From: an uncultured Victivallaceae bacterium
Lineage (GTDB): Bacteria; Verrucomicrobiota; Lentisphaeria; Victivallales; Victivallaceae
Length of the DNA: 13,422 bases
Reading direction: 5' to 3'
NCBI GenBank assembly: GCA_934663655.1
Contig: CAKUKT010000036.1
Location: 1 to 13,422 of the forward strand
Positions 5,100 to 12,846 of this stretch are shown here, piece by piece. The notes below the pieces were generated by a model that worked only from the letters and a program-made list of their open reading frames with translations, was not told the origin of the DNA and made no database searches. The number at the start of each line of letters is the position of its first letter. Position 1 is the first letter of the stretch. Both the position numbers and the translations under genes were made by a program.

Positions 5100-7381
5100 A
5101 GTGGCGCAAATATCTGTGGTTCAGGGAACGCGCCGGTACGGCGGCTCGTCCCGGATGGTTTGACCACGAAGCGGTCAATGCGGCGATCGACAGCTCTCCC
5201 GCGCTGGGAATTTTCGCCATGGTGATTCTCTGGGCGGTGGCGGCGCTGCTGCTTACGCTCTCGGCCCGCCAGCAACGGGAACTGGTCGACTGGATGGACG
5301 GGCAGAAGGCCCCGTATTCAATTTATGCCGCTGTCGATTTCAGTTACCTCGACACTGCCGCCACCGCCGCCGCCAGGAAGGACGCTGCCGACCAGGCGCC
5401 GGAATTTTTCCGGATCGACTCCAAACGTTCGGCGGCGATATCGAGAAATTTTGCGGAATTTTTTATTCAGTTGGAGAGTTGGGCGGATGCCCGGAAAAAC
5501 CGGTCTCCATATCAGAAAATTCCCGGTTCGCTTCCCTCGGAATTGATCGCTTCCGCCTCCCCGGCATTGCTGGAGGCCCTGCTGCGCGAAAGCATCACCG
5601 GCGAAAGCTTCATGAATCTGCACAGTGCGTTGCGGCGGCTGCTCGGACGGGGGATTTTATCCGAGGCGGACAAGGACGCCCGCAAACCGGGACGGCAGCT
5701 GCGAACCATTGACGACAGCGGTCGTACCAGCCAGAGCGGGCGGACTGTGGAGGACTTCCCCGATCCGGATCAGGCCGCCGCGCTGCTGGCGATGGTGATC
5801 TTTCCCCGCGACGATAAAATGATTTCGGCCTTTGCCAACCTTGCCGAAAAGCTGATCGGCGCCGAGGGAACTCTCGAATACGACCCGGTCCGGAGCGACG
5901 AATCCCGGGCTGCCGCGCTGGCCGCGGTGCAGCCGGTTCAGCGGGATGTCGCTCGGGGCGCTCAGCTGATCGGCAAGGGGGAACCATTCACTTCGCACGT
6001 CCGGGAAATGCTCGCCGCCGAACATGCCGAATCCCCGCATCTCGGACTGGAAACGCTTTTCCACAACATGCTGTGGAGTCTTATTCTGATTCTGGTTTCT
6101 CTCTTCTTTCTGTACCAAGTATTTCCGGAGGCTTTAAGCGACAATCTCGGCATCACCATGGCGGCTCTGGTGATCATCGTGGCGCTGACTGCCGATTATG
6201 CCGGCATCAAAGTCTTTGAATTTTTTGCTCGTGAAGGCTGGATTCCCGACAACGGCGTGTTGCCGGCGGCGCTGCCGGTCACTCTGGCTGCGGTGATTCT
6301 TTCAGTATTGATCGGATTGCGCAGTGCGATGTGCGGGGCGTTTCTGGTCTGTTCGCTCTCGGCAATGATGATCATGCCGGAACGCTCTTTTGAGCTTGCG
6401 CTCCGCTGGCTGGCGATTTCTGTTCCGGCGGCGCTGGTGGTCAGCCGGGTTGGAAATTACCGATCCTACTTCATCCGGATTTTCATTTTTGTTTTCATCG
6501 CGGTGCTGCTGACCAACCTCGACGCCGCTTATCGCGCTGATCAGCCGCTGGAGGTGTTGCGTTCGTTGATCTATATCGCGCTGGCCAATGGTTTCGTAAC
6601 CGCGATGTTGGCGCTGGTGATGATCTTCGCGCTGGAACTTATTTTCAATGTGACCACCGACATGTCGCTGATGGTGCTCTGCGACGGCAGCCATCCGTTG
6701 CTCGAACGCCTGAAGCGGGAAGCCGACGGAACCATGCACCACAGCATGATGGTGGCGACCCTGGCCGAAGACGCCGCCCGTGCGATCGGCGCCAACCCGC
6801 TGCGCGCCAAGGCAGGAGCGCTTTTCCACGATATCGGCAAACTGGTGCGGCCGCGTTTTTTTATTGAAAACAACCGGGACAACATCGACAAACATCTGCA
6901 TCTGAATCCACAGATGAGCACCATCATTATCCGCGATCACGTCAAGGAGGGGTTGGCGCTGGCGCGTCAGTACCGGATGTGTCGGCTGGTTCGGGACGCG
7001 ATCGCCACCCACCATGGCGATGATCTGGTGCGTTATTTTTACGCTAAGGCGGTCGCTGAGCGGGGGCGCTCTGGAAACGGGGGGCCGCAGGTGCTGGAGT
7101 CGCAGTTCCGTTACAACGGCACCCCTCCGGTATCCCGGGAACTGACGATTGTGAGCCTCGCCGATGCCTGTGAGGCCGCCTGCCGTTCCCTGCCGAAGCC
7201 GACGCCGGACAAGATCAGAGCTCTGGTCGATGAGATATTTGTCTCGAGGATGCGCGACGGACAGTTGCGCAATTCCAGACTGACCCTTCACGAACTCGAC
7301 ATGGTGCGCGAAAGTTTCATTGCCACCCTTATCGGAATCAATCACGGTCGAATCGCCTATCCGGATTCACCGGAACATTGA
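5096..7381 (+). CDS. pgpH: 7TM-HD membrane phosphodiesterase (PgpH/YqfF-like)
   Basis: Large membrane protein of 761 aa whose characterised relatives (PgpH of Listeria) hydrolyse cyclic di-AMP. Domain order fits the family: one N-terminal membrane helix (about 37-56), a long outside domain (about 60-315), a cluster of membrane helices (about 321-530), then a cytosolic HD domain. The metal-binding HD residues are visible: H548/H549 in GTMHHSMM, H578-D579 in FHDIGK, H615 in RDHVKEG, H639/H640 in THHGDD, and a late aspartate in SLADACEA. The linker DGSHPLLERLKREADG before the HD domain is typical. The ATG overlaps the phoH stop (ATGA), with GGAG at 5087-5090, so the two are translationally coupled. 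The ybeY gene often found after this pair is not here. Substrate is inferred from the family. Confidence 0.9.
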   Translation: MKWRKYLWFRERAGTAARPGWFDHEAVNAAIDSSPALGIFAMVILWAVAALLLTLSARQQRELVDWMDGQKAPYSIYAAVDFSYLDTAATAAARKDAADQAPEFFRIDSKRSAAISRNFAEFFIQLESWADARKNRSPYQKIPGSLPSELIASASPALLEALLRESITGESFMNLHSALRRLLGRGILSEADKDARKPGRQLRTIDDSGRTSQSGRTVEDFPDPDQAAALLAMVIFPRDDKMISAFANLAEKLIGAEGTLEYDPVRSDESRAAALAAVQPVQRDVARGAQLIGKGEPFTSHVREMLAAEHAESPHLGLETLFHNMLWSLILILVSLFFLYQVFPEALSDNLGITMAALVIIVALTADYAGIKVFEFFAREGWIPDNGVLPAALPVTLAAVILSVLIGLRSAMCGAFLVCSLSAMMIMPERSFELALRWLAISVPAALVVSRVGNYRSYFIRIFIFVFIAVLLTNLDAAYRADQPLEVLRSLIYIALANGFVTAMLALVMIFALELIFNVTTDMSLMVLCDGSHPLLERLKREADGTMHHSMMVATLAEDAARAIGANPLRAKAGALFHDIGKLVRPRFFIENNRDNIDKHLHLNPQMSTIIIRDHVKEGLALARQYRMCRLVRDAIATHHGDDLVRYFYAKAVAERGRSGNGGPQVLESQFRYNGTPPVSRELTIVSLADACEAACRSLPKPTPDKIRALVDEIFVSRMRDGQLRNSRLTLHELDMVRESFIATLIGINHGRIAYPDSPEH

Positions 7382-7539
7382 TCGGTATTCTTCCCGGGCA
7401 GCTGCCGGGCTGGCGCGTCAACTCGAACCTGATCTGTTTCCGGCCGGTTTTTTCACAAGACGGATGGAGGCGTTCGCGAAACTGCCGGTTCGACGAGCGA
7501 ATAAGCGCGGTGGTTCTCAGCCCGGATGGAAAACAGACG
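7382..7539 (+). other. Intergenic region before araC-type gene
   Basis: No gene is supported here, although the araC frame stays open back to 7378. A perfect 10-bp palindrome GGCAGCTGCC lies at 7397-7406, inside a larger inverted repeat (CCCGG at 7393-7397 with CCGGG at 7405-7409); it could be a regulator site or a hairpin. CCGGCCGG followed by six T (7440-7453) looks terminator-like but cannot fold into a stem by itself. No clear promoter was found. Confidence 0.4.
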
Positions 7540-8427
7540 ATGGACAATGAGGTTTACGAACTCGGTTATCCGACCAATCCCGAACTGCTCGGGGTGCTGC
7601 TGGCCCATTGCGGGTACGAAGTCAGGACGGAAAACTATTACAACAACGGATTGACCGCCGGTTTTTTCCGCCACCTGATCTGGCAGTACACTCTCTCCGG
7701 CGAAGGCGAATTGCGGATTGCGGGCAACCGTTACCGGCTGCGCAGCGGGGATGCCATGGTGCTTCAGCGTCCGGAAAACCATTCGTACTATCTGCCGAAA
7801 GATTCTCAGCGGTGGGAGTTTATTTTCATCGCCATTTACGGTAGCGAGGCCATGCGTCTGTTTGAACTGTTCCGGGACAAATGCGGACCGGTCGTTCATC
7901 ACGCTGAAAACTCTCCGGTGGTTGCCTGCGCACAGGAGATCCTCGCGCGGTGCCGTGCCGGAATTAGATTCAGTCGCTACGAATCAAGTCGTTTCGCCTA
8001 CAACTTTCTGATGGAACTGTTCGCCGAATCCGATCTCCTCTCTCCGGTTGCGGCGCCGCGATTGCCGCTCGCCGAGATTCACAACTACTGTCGTCAGCAC
8101 ATCCAGGATATGGTTACCGTCGAACAACTTGCGGAAATCGCCGGGCTCAGTCGCTGTCACTTCTCCCGCCGTTTCATCGCGGAAGTCGGTCTGTCGCCGC
8201 ACATCTTTTTGCTGCGGATGCGGCTGCAACTGGCGTTGCGGCTGCTGGAATCCTCTGATCTTACGCTTAAGGAGATCGCACTCCGATGCGGCTTCCGTGA
8301 CCAGAGTTACCTCTGCCGGATCTTCCGGAAGAAATTCGGTCAGACTCCGAACGTGCATCGAATAGACAGCCGGAATCGGGGCCGGAATTCGGCATCCGAC
8401 GAATGGCCTCAGTCTCCGCTCAACTGA
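7540..8427 (+). CDS. AraC-family transcriptional regulator
   Basis: DNA-binding regulator of 295 aa. The N-terminal half (about 25-100) has a cupin-like sensing domain pattern, with GEGELRIAGNRYRLRSGDAMV and a following P-x-x-H, as in carbohydrate-responsive AraC proteins. The C-terminal domain (about 178-272) has two helix-turn-helix motifs: VTVEQLAEIAGLSRCHFSRRF (193-213) and LTLKEIALRCGFRDQSYLCRIF (241-262), ending in the family signature KKFGQTP. I chose the ATG at 7540 because the product then starts just before recognisable sequence; the upstream open frame to 7378 reads as non-protein-like. The ribosome binding site is weak (GGATGGA, about 10 nt away). About 24 residues extend past the usual AraC end. 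Ligand and targets are unknown. It overlaps the convergent glycosylase gene by 8 bp. Confidence 0.9.
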   Translation: MDNEVYELGYPTNPELLGVLLAHCGYEVRTENYYNNGLTAGFFRHLIWQYTLSGEGELRIAGNRYRLRSGDAMVLQRPENHSYYLPKDSQRWEFIFIAIYGSEAMRLFELFRDKCGPVVHHAENSPVVACAQEILARCRAGIRFSRYESSRFAYNFLMELFAESDLLSPVAAPRLPLAEIHNYCRQHIQDMVTVEQLAEIAGLSRCHFSRRFIAEVGLSPHIFLLRMRLQLALRLLESSDLTLKEIALRCGFRDQSYLCRIFRKKFGQTPNVHRIDSRNRGRNSASDEWPQSPLN

Positions 8428-8920
8428 CGGAGAGCTGCGCGAATGCCTCCTGCCAGCGGCGCAGTTTCTCCGCGCGGGGGATCGCGGCGGCGGCGGGACT
8501 GGTCGAGGGGAGCACCAGGATCGGCAGCACCAGGTCGGGGAAGAAACGGCGCAGATAATTTCCCGCCGCCGTTCCGTTACAGCAGATGCCGATGAGCTTC
8601 GGGCAGGCGCGCAGCAGCCCCGGAATATCGTTGGGAACCGGAGAACGGATCGCCGTGTCCAGACTGCCGTCGCGTTCACAGGCGGCGACCACATCCCACA
8701 GAGCCACGCCGTGCGCCCGCAGTATCTCCAGTCGCCGCGCATAGGGCGCCCCCGGATCGAAGTGGAAGATTTCTCCGGTAATCGGCCAGAACGCGTTGCG
8801 TTCAAACGCGTAATACTCCTGTTTGCGCAGGGATTCGCGTCCCGGCATCGAACCGAGCACCAGCACCCGGGCCCGCGCGTCGGCGCTGGGAGGAAATGAA
8901 CGACAGGCCGGCCGGCTCAT
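8420..8920 (-). CDS. Family-6-type DNA glycosylase (DNA-deoxyinosine glycosylase)
   Basis: Predicted 166-aa base-excision repair enzyme of the uracil-DNA-glycosylase superfamily, closest in motif pattern to hypoxanthine/deoxyinosine glycosylases. Motif 1 is VLGSMPGRESLRKQEYY (about 21-37) followed by RNAFW (41-45), with N42 at the position of the catalytic asparagine of this family. The later substrate-pocket motif is LPSTSPA (137-143). In relatives the residues before RN are usually His-Pro; here they are Phe-Glu (F39, E40), which is unusual. I chose the ATG at 8920 because motif 1 begins about 20 residues later and because it overlaps the stop of the upstream exonuclease gene (TGATG). The longer open frame above it has an Arg-rich, non-conserved head. 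It could instead act mainly on uracil or G:T mismatches. Confidence 0.82.
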   Translation of the reverse strand: MSRPACRSFPPSADARARVLVLGSMPGRESLRKQEYYAFERNAFWPITGEIFHFDPGAPYARRLEILRAHGVALWDVVAACERDGSLDTAIRSPVPNDIPGLLRACPKLIGICCNGTAAGNYLRRFFPDLVLPILVLPSTSPAAAAIPRAEKLRRWQEAFAQLSVS

Positions 8921-9471
8921 CAACAGGCTCCGCCGGTGGCGGCCAGCGCCGCATTCAGCGCCACTTCGAGCAGCTGGCAGGTCCATTCGACGTCGGCGCC
9001 GGCGCGATGAGCGCGCATCTCCGGCGACGATTTGAGGCCGAAATATTCCCGGAGAAACTGCAGCGAATAACCGGGCAGTCCGGGATGGGTTCTGCGGATC
9101 AGCCGCAGTGAATCGAGCGTCTTTCCCTGCCACAGCGGCAGACCGGCCCGGGCGAGACTTTCCTGGAGGAAGCCGAGATCGAACTTCGCATTGTGCGCCA
9201 CCAGTGTGCTGCTGGCGGCGAAAGCGAGAAACTCCGACCCCACCCCGGAAAAATCGGGTGCATCGCGAACCATTTCATCATCGATATGATGGATGCCGAT
9301 GACTCCCCGGGGAATTTTCACGCCGGGATTGACCAGCGTCTGAAAACGTCTGACCGTACCGTCGCATTCGATGCGGGCGGCGGCAATCTCGACGATCCGG
9401 GAACTCACCGGACTCATGCCGGTGGTCTCAACGTCAAAAACCGTGAACGGACCGAGCTCGTACCACTTCAA
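8920..9471 (-). CDS. DnaQ-like 3'-5' exonuclease
   Basis: DEDDh-family exonuclease of 183 aa, related to the proofreading epsilon subunit of DNA polymerase III. The metal-binding set is complete: D13 and E15 in FDVETTG, D98 in VAHNAKFDLGFL, H155 and D160 in HRAGAD, with a conserved IxGIHHI near 58-63. It is a bare exonuclease domain without the polymerase-binding tail of full epsilon, so it may act in repair rather than as the replicative proofreader. The start is TTG at 9471, which overlaps the galE stop as TTGA; the codon before it is a stop, so no upstream start exists. A good AAGGA at 9480-9484 lies 8 nt ahead. Its stop overlaps the glycosylase start by one base. Confidence 0.88.
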   Translation of the reverse strand: MKWYELGPFTVFDVETTGMSPVSSRIVEIAAARIECDGTVRRFQTLVNPGVKIPRGVIGIHHIDDEMVRDAPDFSGVGSEFLAFAASSTLVAHNAKFDLGFLQESLARAGLPLWQGKTLDSLRLIRRTHPGLPGYSLQFLREYFGLKSSPEMRAHRAGADVEWTCQLLEVALNAALAATGGAC

Positions 9472-10442
9472 TCAGCATATCCTTCCGGATATTTGAGTTG
9501 CCACTTCCAGGCGGATTCGATGATCGCTTCGGCCGATTCGTAACGGGGCTTCCAGTTGAGCATGCTCCGGGCCCGGTCGCTGCAGGCGATCAGGCGGGCC
9601 GGGTCGCCGGGACGGCGCGGGGCGATCTGGTAATTGACCTTTTTGCCGGTTACCTTTTCGGCGGCCGCGATGATCTCGAGCACCGAAAGTCCGTTGCCGG
9701 TTCCGAGGTTGTAGTGGCCGCTCTCCGGTGCGGAGAGCGCCAGTTCGTGCGCCTGCGCGAGATCGAGAATGTGGATGTAGTCGCGGATGCAGCTGCCGTC
9801 CGGAGTGTCGTAGTCATTGCCGTAGAGCATCAGGCTTTCGCGTTTGCCGCGGATCGTCTGGAGAATCAGCGGAATCAGATGACTTTCCGGACGATGATCC
9901 TCACCGTGAAACTCCGTGGCGCCGGCCGCGTTGAAGTAGCGCAGCGCGACATACTTGAGGTTATGAATGGCGCTGTACCATTTGAGCACCTTTTCAAAGC
10001 AGAGTTTGGATTCGCCGTAAGGGTTGATCGGCACCTGCGAGTCGTTTTCGCGGATCGGAATGCGTTCCGGTTGCCCGAAGGTCGCCGCCGTACTCGAGAA
10101 AACGAAGGTTCCGACCCCGCCCTCGATTGCCGCATCCGCGAGATTGATACCGGAAGCGAGGTTGTTGCGGAAATATTTCGAGGGGTCGCGCATCGATTCG
10201 CCGACCAGAGAAAAGGCGGCGAAGTGCATGATCGCGTCGAAGCGTCCGACCCGGCAGACGTTGATGATCTGTTCGCGGTCGGCAAGATTGCCCTCGATGA
10301 ATTTCGCCCGGGCGTCCACTGCCTGGCGGTGACCGGTGATCAGGGCGTCGAAAACAGTGACGTCATAACCGAGGTCGAGGAGATATTCAGTGCAGGCGCT
10401 GCCGATATAACCGGCTCCGCCGGTGACGAGAATCTTTTTCAT
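9468..10442 (-). CDS. galE: UDP-glucose 4-epimerase GalE
   Basis: Extended short-chain dehydrogenase that interconverts UDP-glucose and UDP-galactose, in the cytosol, feeding cell-surface polysaccharide or galactose use. At 324 aa it is near the usual 330-340. The NAD-binding GGAGYIGS is at 8-15, HFAAFSLVGES at 73-83, and the catalytic Y142-x3-K146 in NPYGESK, with the preceding SST (116-118). The NYNLGTG-type sugar-binding motif appears near the C-terminal third (HYNLGTGNG). The ATG at 10442 starts directly at MKKILVTGG; the longer open frame adds 38 unrelated residues. An AAAGGGGG lies about 11 nt upstream. It is the first gene of a three-gene minus-strand operon, driven by the promoter at 10483-10511. 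Confidence 0.95.
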   Translation of the reverse strand: MKKILVTGGAGYIGSACTEYLLDLGYDVTVFDALITGHRQAVDARAKFIEGNLADREQIINVCRVGRFDAIMHFAAFSLVGESMRDPSKYFRNNLASGINLADAAIEGGVGTFVFSSTAATFGQPERIPIRENDSQVPINPYGESKLCFEKVLKWYSAIHNLKYVALRYFNAAGATEFHGEDHRPESHLIPLILQTIRGKRESLMLYGNDYDTPDGSCIRDYIHILDLAQAHELALSAPESGHYNLGTGNGLSVLEIIAAAEKVTGKKVNYQIAPRRPGDPARLIACSDRARSMLNWKPRYESAEAIIESAWKWQLKYPEGYAD

Positions 10443-10482
10443 CTTTGGAAAAACCCCCTTTGGTTGAATATGCATTATTGAT

Positions 10483-10511
10483 AAAATAACGCTTCCGAAC
10501 AGCAATGTCAA
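10483..10511 (-). promoter_or_regulatory. Sigma70-type promoter for galE operon
   Basis: On the minus strand a perfect -35 box TTGACA (10511-10506) is followed after exactly 17 nt by TATTTT (10488-10483), which matches the -10 consensus at four of six bases. Transcription would start near 10476, about 34 nt before the galE ATG. Confidence 0.75.
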
Positions 10512-10538
10512 CTCACCGGCATCCGTCCGGAGAAGTTC

Positions 10539-10567
10539 TTGCAATACTTTTTCCATGGTGCTATATT
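10539..10567 (+). promoter_or_regulatory. Sigma70-type promoter for tad cluster
   Basis: TTGCAA (10539-10544) and TATATT (10562-10567) are separated by exactly 17 nt. Transcription would start near 10574, about 37 nt before the tadB ATG. It points away from the galE promoter, with the two -35 boxes 27 bp apart. Confidence 0.75.
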
Positions 10568-10610
10568 AGCGGCGGGAATGGTGTCAAGTTAAACATATTG
10601 TGGAGCGGAA

Positions 10611-11492
10611 ATGCTGTCGAGTTCCTTCTGGCCGGGAATATGCGCATTCGCCGGAGTGACGCTGGCGTCGATGGTACTGATCGATTTCGTGCTCTACGTC
10701 GCCACGCGATATCGCGAGCGTTATCTCGAGGAAGCGGGAACCGAACTTGACGACATTCTCATTCAGATGCCCGCCGGCCGGGTGCTCGATCTCAGCATTG
10801 CGATTTCGGTTTTTGCCGCGCTGGTCACCGTGTTGCTGCTGGGAGCGCAACAGCGTTTTTCCTGGGGGTGGGCGATTCTGATCGCGATCGCGGTCGGGGT
10901 GTTCATGTTTCCGCTGCCGCGGCTGCTGCTGCGGTCGTTGCGTCGGCGCCGGCTGAATAAGTTCAATTTTCAGCTTGAGGATGCACTTGGCATCATGTCC
11001 AGCGCGCTGAAAGCGGGGTTTTCGATCAACCAGGCGCTGGAGGAGGTCGCTGAACAGAACCAGCATCCGATTGCGGTGGAATTTCGATTGCTGATCCAGG
11101 AGATCCGGCTCGGTGTGCCGCTCGATCAGGCGCTGGACACGATGTGCCGCCGTCTCGGGTCGGATGATTTCGAACTGGTTGCCACGGCGATCACGACCGC
11201 CCGGCAGACCGGCGGAGAGCTCACCGGCACCCTTGACCGGGTCGCGGGATTGATCCGCGAACGAGTGCGAATTGCGAACAAGGTCCGGGCGGTGACTGCG
11301 ATGGGGAGACTTCAGGCGGTGATGATCGGGGCGATGCCGTTCGTGCTCATGTTCGGCATGAGCTTGGTGGCGCCGCGGATGATGGACATGTTTTTCAGCA
11401 GCGTGCTCGGGCTCGTCGCCATCGTGCTGGTGGTGGTGCTTGATATCGCCGGTTTTCTGGTGATCCGTAAGATAACCACGATAGAGGTCTGA
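10611..11492 (+). CDS. tadB: TadB-like type II secretion F-domain protein
   Basis: Inner-membrane platform protein of 293 aa for a Tad pilus or secretion system. It has an N-terminal membrane helix (about 9-30), two more (59-78, 86-104), a cytosolic T2SSF domain (about 118-235), and two C-terminal helices (236-254, 264-285), the TadB layout. The T2SSF domain shows LEDALGIMSSALKAGFSINQALEEV and later TARQTGGELTGTLDRVA, characteristic of TadB. The ATG at 10611 has GGAG at 10602-10605 with 5-nt spacing. It has its own promoter at 10539-10567 and is followed 2 nt later by tadC. The ATPase gene tadA, usually upstream, is not in this position; galE lies there on the other strand. Confidence 0.9.
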   Translation: MLSSSFWPGICAFAGVTLASMVLIDFVLYVATRYRERYLEEAGTELDDILIQMPAGRVLDLSIAISVFAALVTVLLLGAQQRFSWGWAILIAIAVGVFMFPLPRLLLRSLRRRRLNKFNFQLEDALGIMSSALKAGFSINQALEEVAEQNQHPIAVEFRLLIQEIRLGVPLDQALDTMCRRLGSDDFELVATAITTARQTGGELTGTLDRVAGLIRERVRIANKVRAVTAMGRLQAVMIGAMPFVLMFGMSLVAPRMMDMFFSSVLGLVAIVLVVVLDIAGFLVIRKITTIEV

Positions 11493-11494
11493 GA

Positions 11495-12376
11495 ATGGTG
11501 GACAAACTTATCTCCATTCTGGCGGCAGTGTTCGCCGGCGGTGCCGTCGGATGCGGGGCGCTTTTCCTGTTGCGGACGCTTGCCGGGGTGGAATTTGAAC
11601 GGATGGGGGCCGCCGGTTCCCGCCGGTTGCCGCTGGTGATCCGTCTGGCGTTGCCCTTTGTACCGCTGACAAGGCGGCTGGCCGCTTCCGAAGGTCTGAG
11701 TTCGTGGCGGCGGGTTGAGGAGCCGAAACTCTGGATGGCCGGTTACGGAGAAACCATTTCGGCGACTGATTTTGTTGCGGTCAAACTGGTTATGAGCGGT
11801 CTGCTGCTGCTGTTGCTGCTGCTGGGGGCCGTTTCCGGCCGGATCGTCATTCCGGGGCTGATCGGTCTGCTGCTGGCGATCTATCCCGGTGTCTGGCTCG
11901 CGGCGACGGTGAAGCGGCGTCACCTTTCGATCATGAAGGCGCTGCCCAACGTGATCGATCTGCTCACTCTTTCGGTGGAGTCCGGCCGGGATCTGCTCTC
12001 GTCGCTGCGCGACATCCTCGCCCGCCGCCGGATGGATGATCTCGGAGAGGAACTCACTCGTACTTTTCAGGAGATCCAGCTCGGGCGGAAACGCAGTGAG
12101 GCGTTGCGGGCGCTCGCCGACCGGGTACGGCAGATCGACCTCACCGCCACGGTGAATGCGATAATTCAGGCGGAAGAGCTCGGCGTGAGCATTGCCAGGC
12201 AGCTGCGGATCCAGGGGGACATGCAGCGGGCGAAGCGTTTCGCGCTGGCCGAGAAGCTCGCGAATGAGGCGGCGGTGAAAATTGTTCTGCCGCTGGTGGT
12301 GTTTATTTTTCCGGCGGTGTTCATTATTCTGCTGGGACCGCTGGTGCTGCAGACGATCCGGGTTTTTGGCGGTTGA
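11495..12376 (+). CDS. tadC: TadC-like type II secretion F-domain protein
   Basis: Second inner-membrane platform protein of the Tad system, also 293 aa. Membrane helices lie at about 5-27, 97-114, 116-137 and 263-285. The T2SSF domain (about 145-262) starts with LPNVIDLLTLSVESGRDL, the TadC signature, and continues with FQEIQLGRKRSEALRALADR and QAEELGVSIARQLRIQGD. TadB and TadC are expected to act together under a TadA ATPase. The ATG at 11495 comes 2 nt after the tadB stop, with GAGG at 11484-11487. Leucines 103-110 are encoded by a (CTG)4-TTG-(CTG)3 run (11801-11824), a slippage-prone tract inside a membrane helix. Confidence 0.9.
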   Translation: MVDKLISILAAVFAGGAVGCGALFLLRTLAGVEFERMGAAGSRRLPLVIRLALPFVPLTRRLAASEGLSSWRRVEEPKLWMAGYGETISATDFVAVKLVMSGLLLLLLLLGAVSGRIVIPGLIGLLLAIYPGVWLAATVKRRHLSIMKALPNVIDLLTLSVESGRDLLSSLRDILARRRMDDLGEELTRTFQEIQLGRKRSEALRALADRVRQIDLTATVNAIIQAEELGVSIARQLRIQGDMQRAKRFALAEKLANEAAVKIVLPLVVFIFPAVFIILLGPLVLQTIRVFGG

Positions 12377-12413
12377 CTGGAAATGGTGATCCGGGAGCGT
12401 TCGGGGGGGAGCA

Positions 12414-12839
12414 ATGATTTTCGATCTTGACAGCCGCCGTTATATTGCCCGGCATCCGCGCTGGGCCCGGCGTTTTCCCGAACGGTTGCGCGGAATGATC
12501 GGGCGGCGGTTTGTGACCGGGAAATTTGATGCGTTGATTTTTGAGCGCTGTGATGCGATTCACTGCTGTTTTATGAGCATCACCATCGACGTGCTTTTCA
12601 TCGATTCCGGATTCCGGGTGGTGGCGATGCGGCGCGGGCTGCGACCGTGGCGTTTCGCCTCCGGGCCGCCGGGGTCGACGGTGATCGAATTGCCGGAAGG
12701 GACCATTGACCGCGCGGGCGTCCGGTGCGGCCACCGGATAAATTTAAACGCGACATTATCGGCTGAAGCGGTTGAAAAGTTGTGCAGAAAGGCTATTTTA
12801 AAAGCGGAACCGGCACCGTTTGCCGGTGAAACCGACTGA
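12414..12839 (+). CDS. DUF192-family protein
   Basis: Small protein of 141 aa in the DUF192 family, whose biochemical function is not established. The family pattern is visible: ERLRGMIGRR (24-32), the CDAIHCCFMSITIDVLFIDSG stretch (46-66; the family usually has a Met-containing motif then (I/L)DVxFxD here), then VIELPEGT (90-97) and a GHRI near 107-110. Three cysteines (C46, C51, C52) cluster around the central motif. No signal peptide is evident, unlike some exported members. The ATG at 12414 lies only 2 nt after a G-rich run GGGGGGGAG (12403-12411), a short spacing. It lies between tadC and the FHA gene, which suggests a role in Tad machine assembly (inference). Confidence 0.8.
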   Translation: MIFDLDSRRYIARHPRWARRFPERLRGMIGRRFVTGKFDALIFERCDAIHCCFMSITIDVLFIDSGFRVVAMRRGLRPWRFASGPPGSTVIELPEGTIDRAGVRCGHRINLNATLSAEAVEKLCRKAILKAEPAPFAGETD

Positions 12840-12846
12840 GAGAAGC

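Noticed and set aside
6302..7345. Minus-strand open frame of 347 codons opposite pgpH
   Set aside because: It is the antisense shadow of a well-supported HD-domain protein and its translation has no recognisable motif.
7440..7453. Terminator after pgpH (CCGGCCGG then six T)
   Set aside because: The 8-bp palindrome is too short to form a hairpin with a loop, and no longer stem was found.
7378..7539. Longer N-terminus for the AraC protein from TTG at 7378
   Set aside because: The added 54 residues are not AraC-like, begin inside the pgpH end, and have no ribosome binding site; ATG at 7540 fits better.
9498..10481. Plus-strand open frame of 327 codons opposite galE
   Set aside because: It is antisense to galE, which has full motifs, and its translation is not protein-like.
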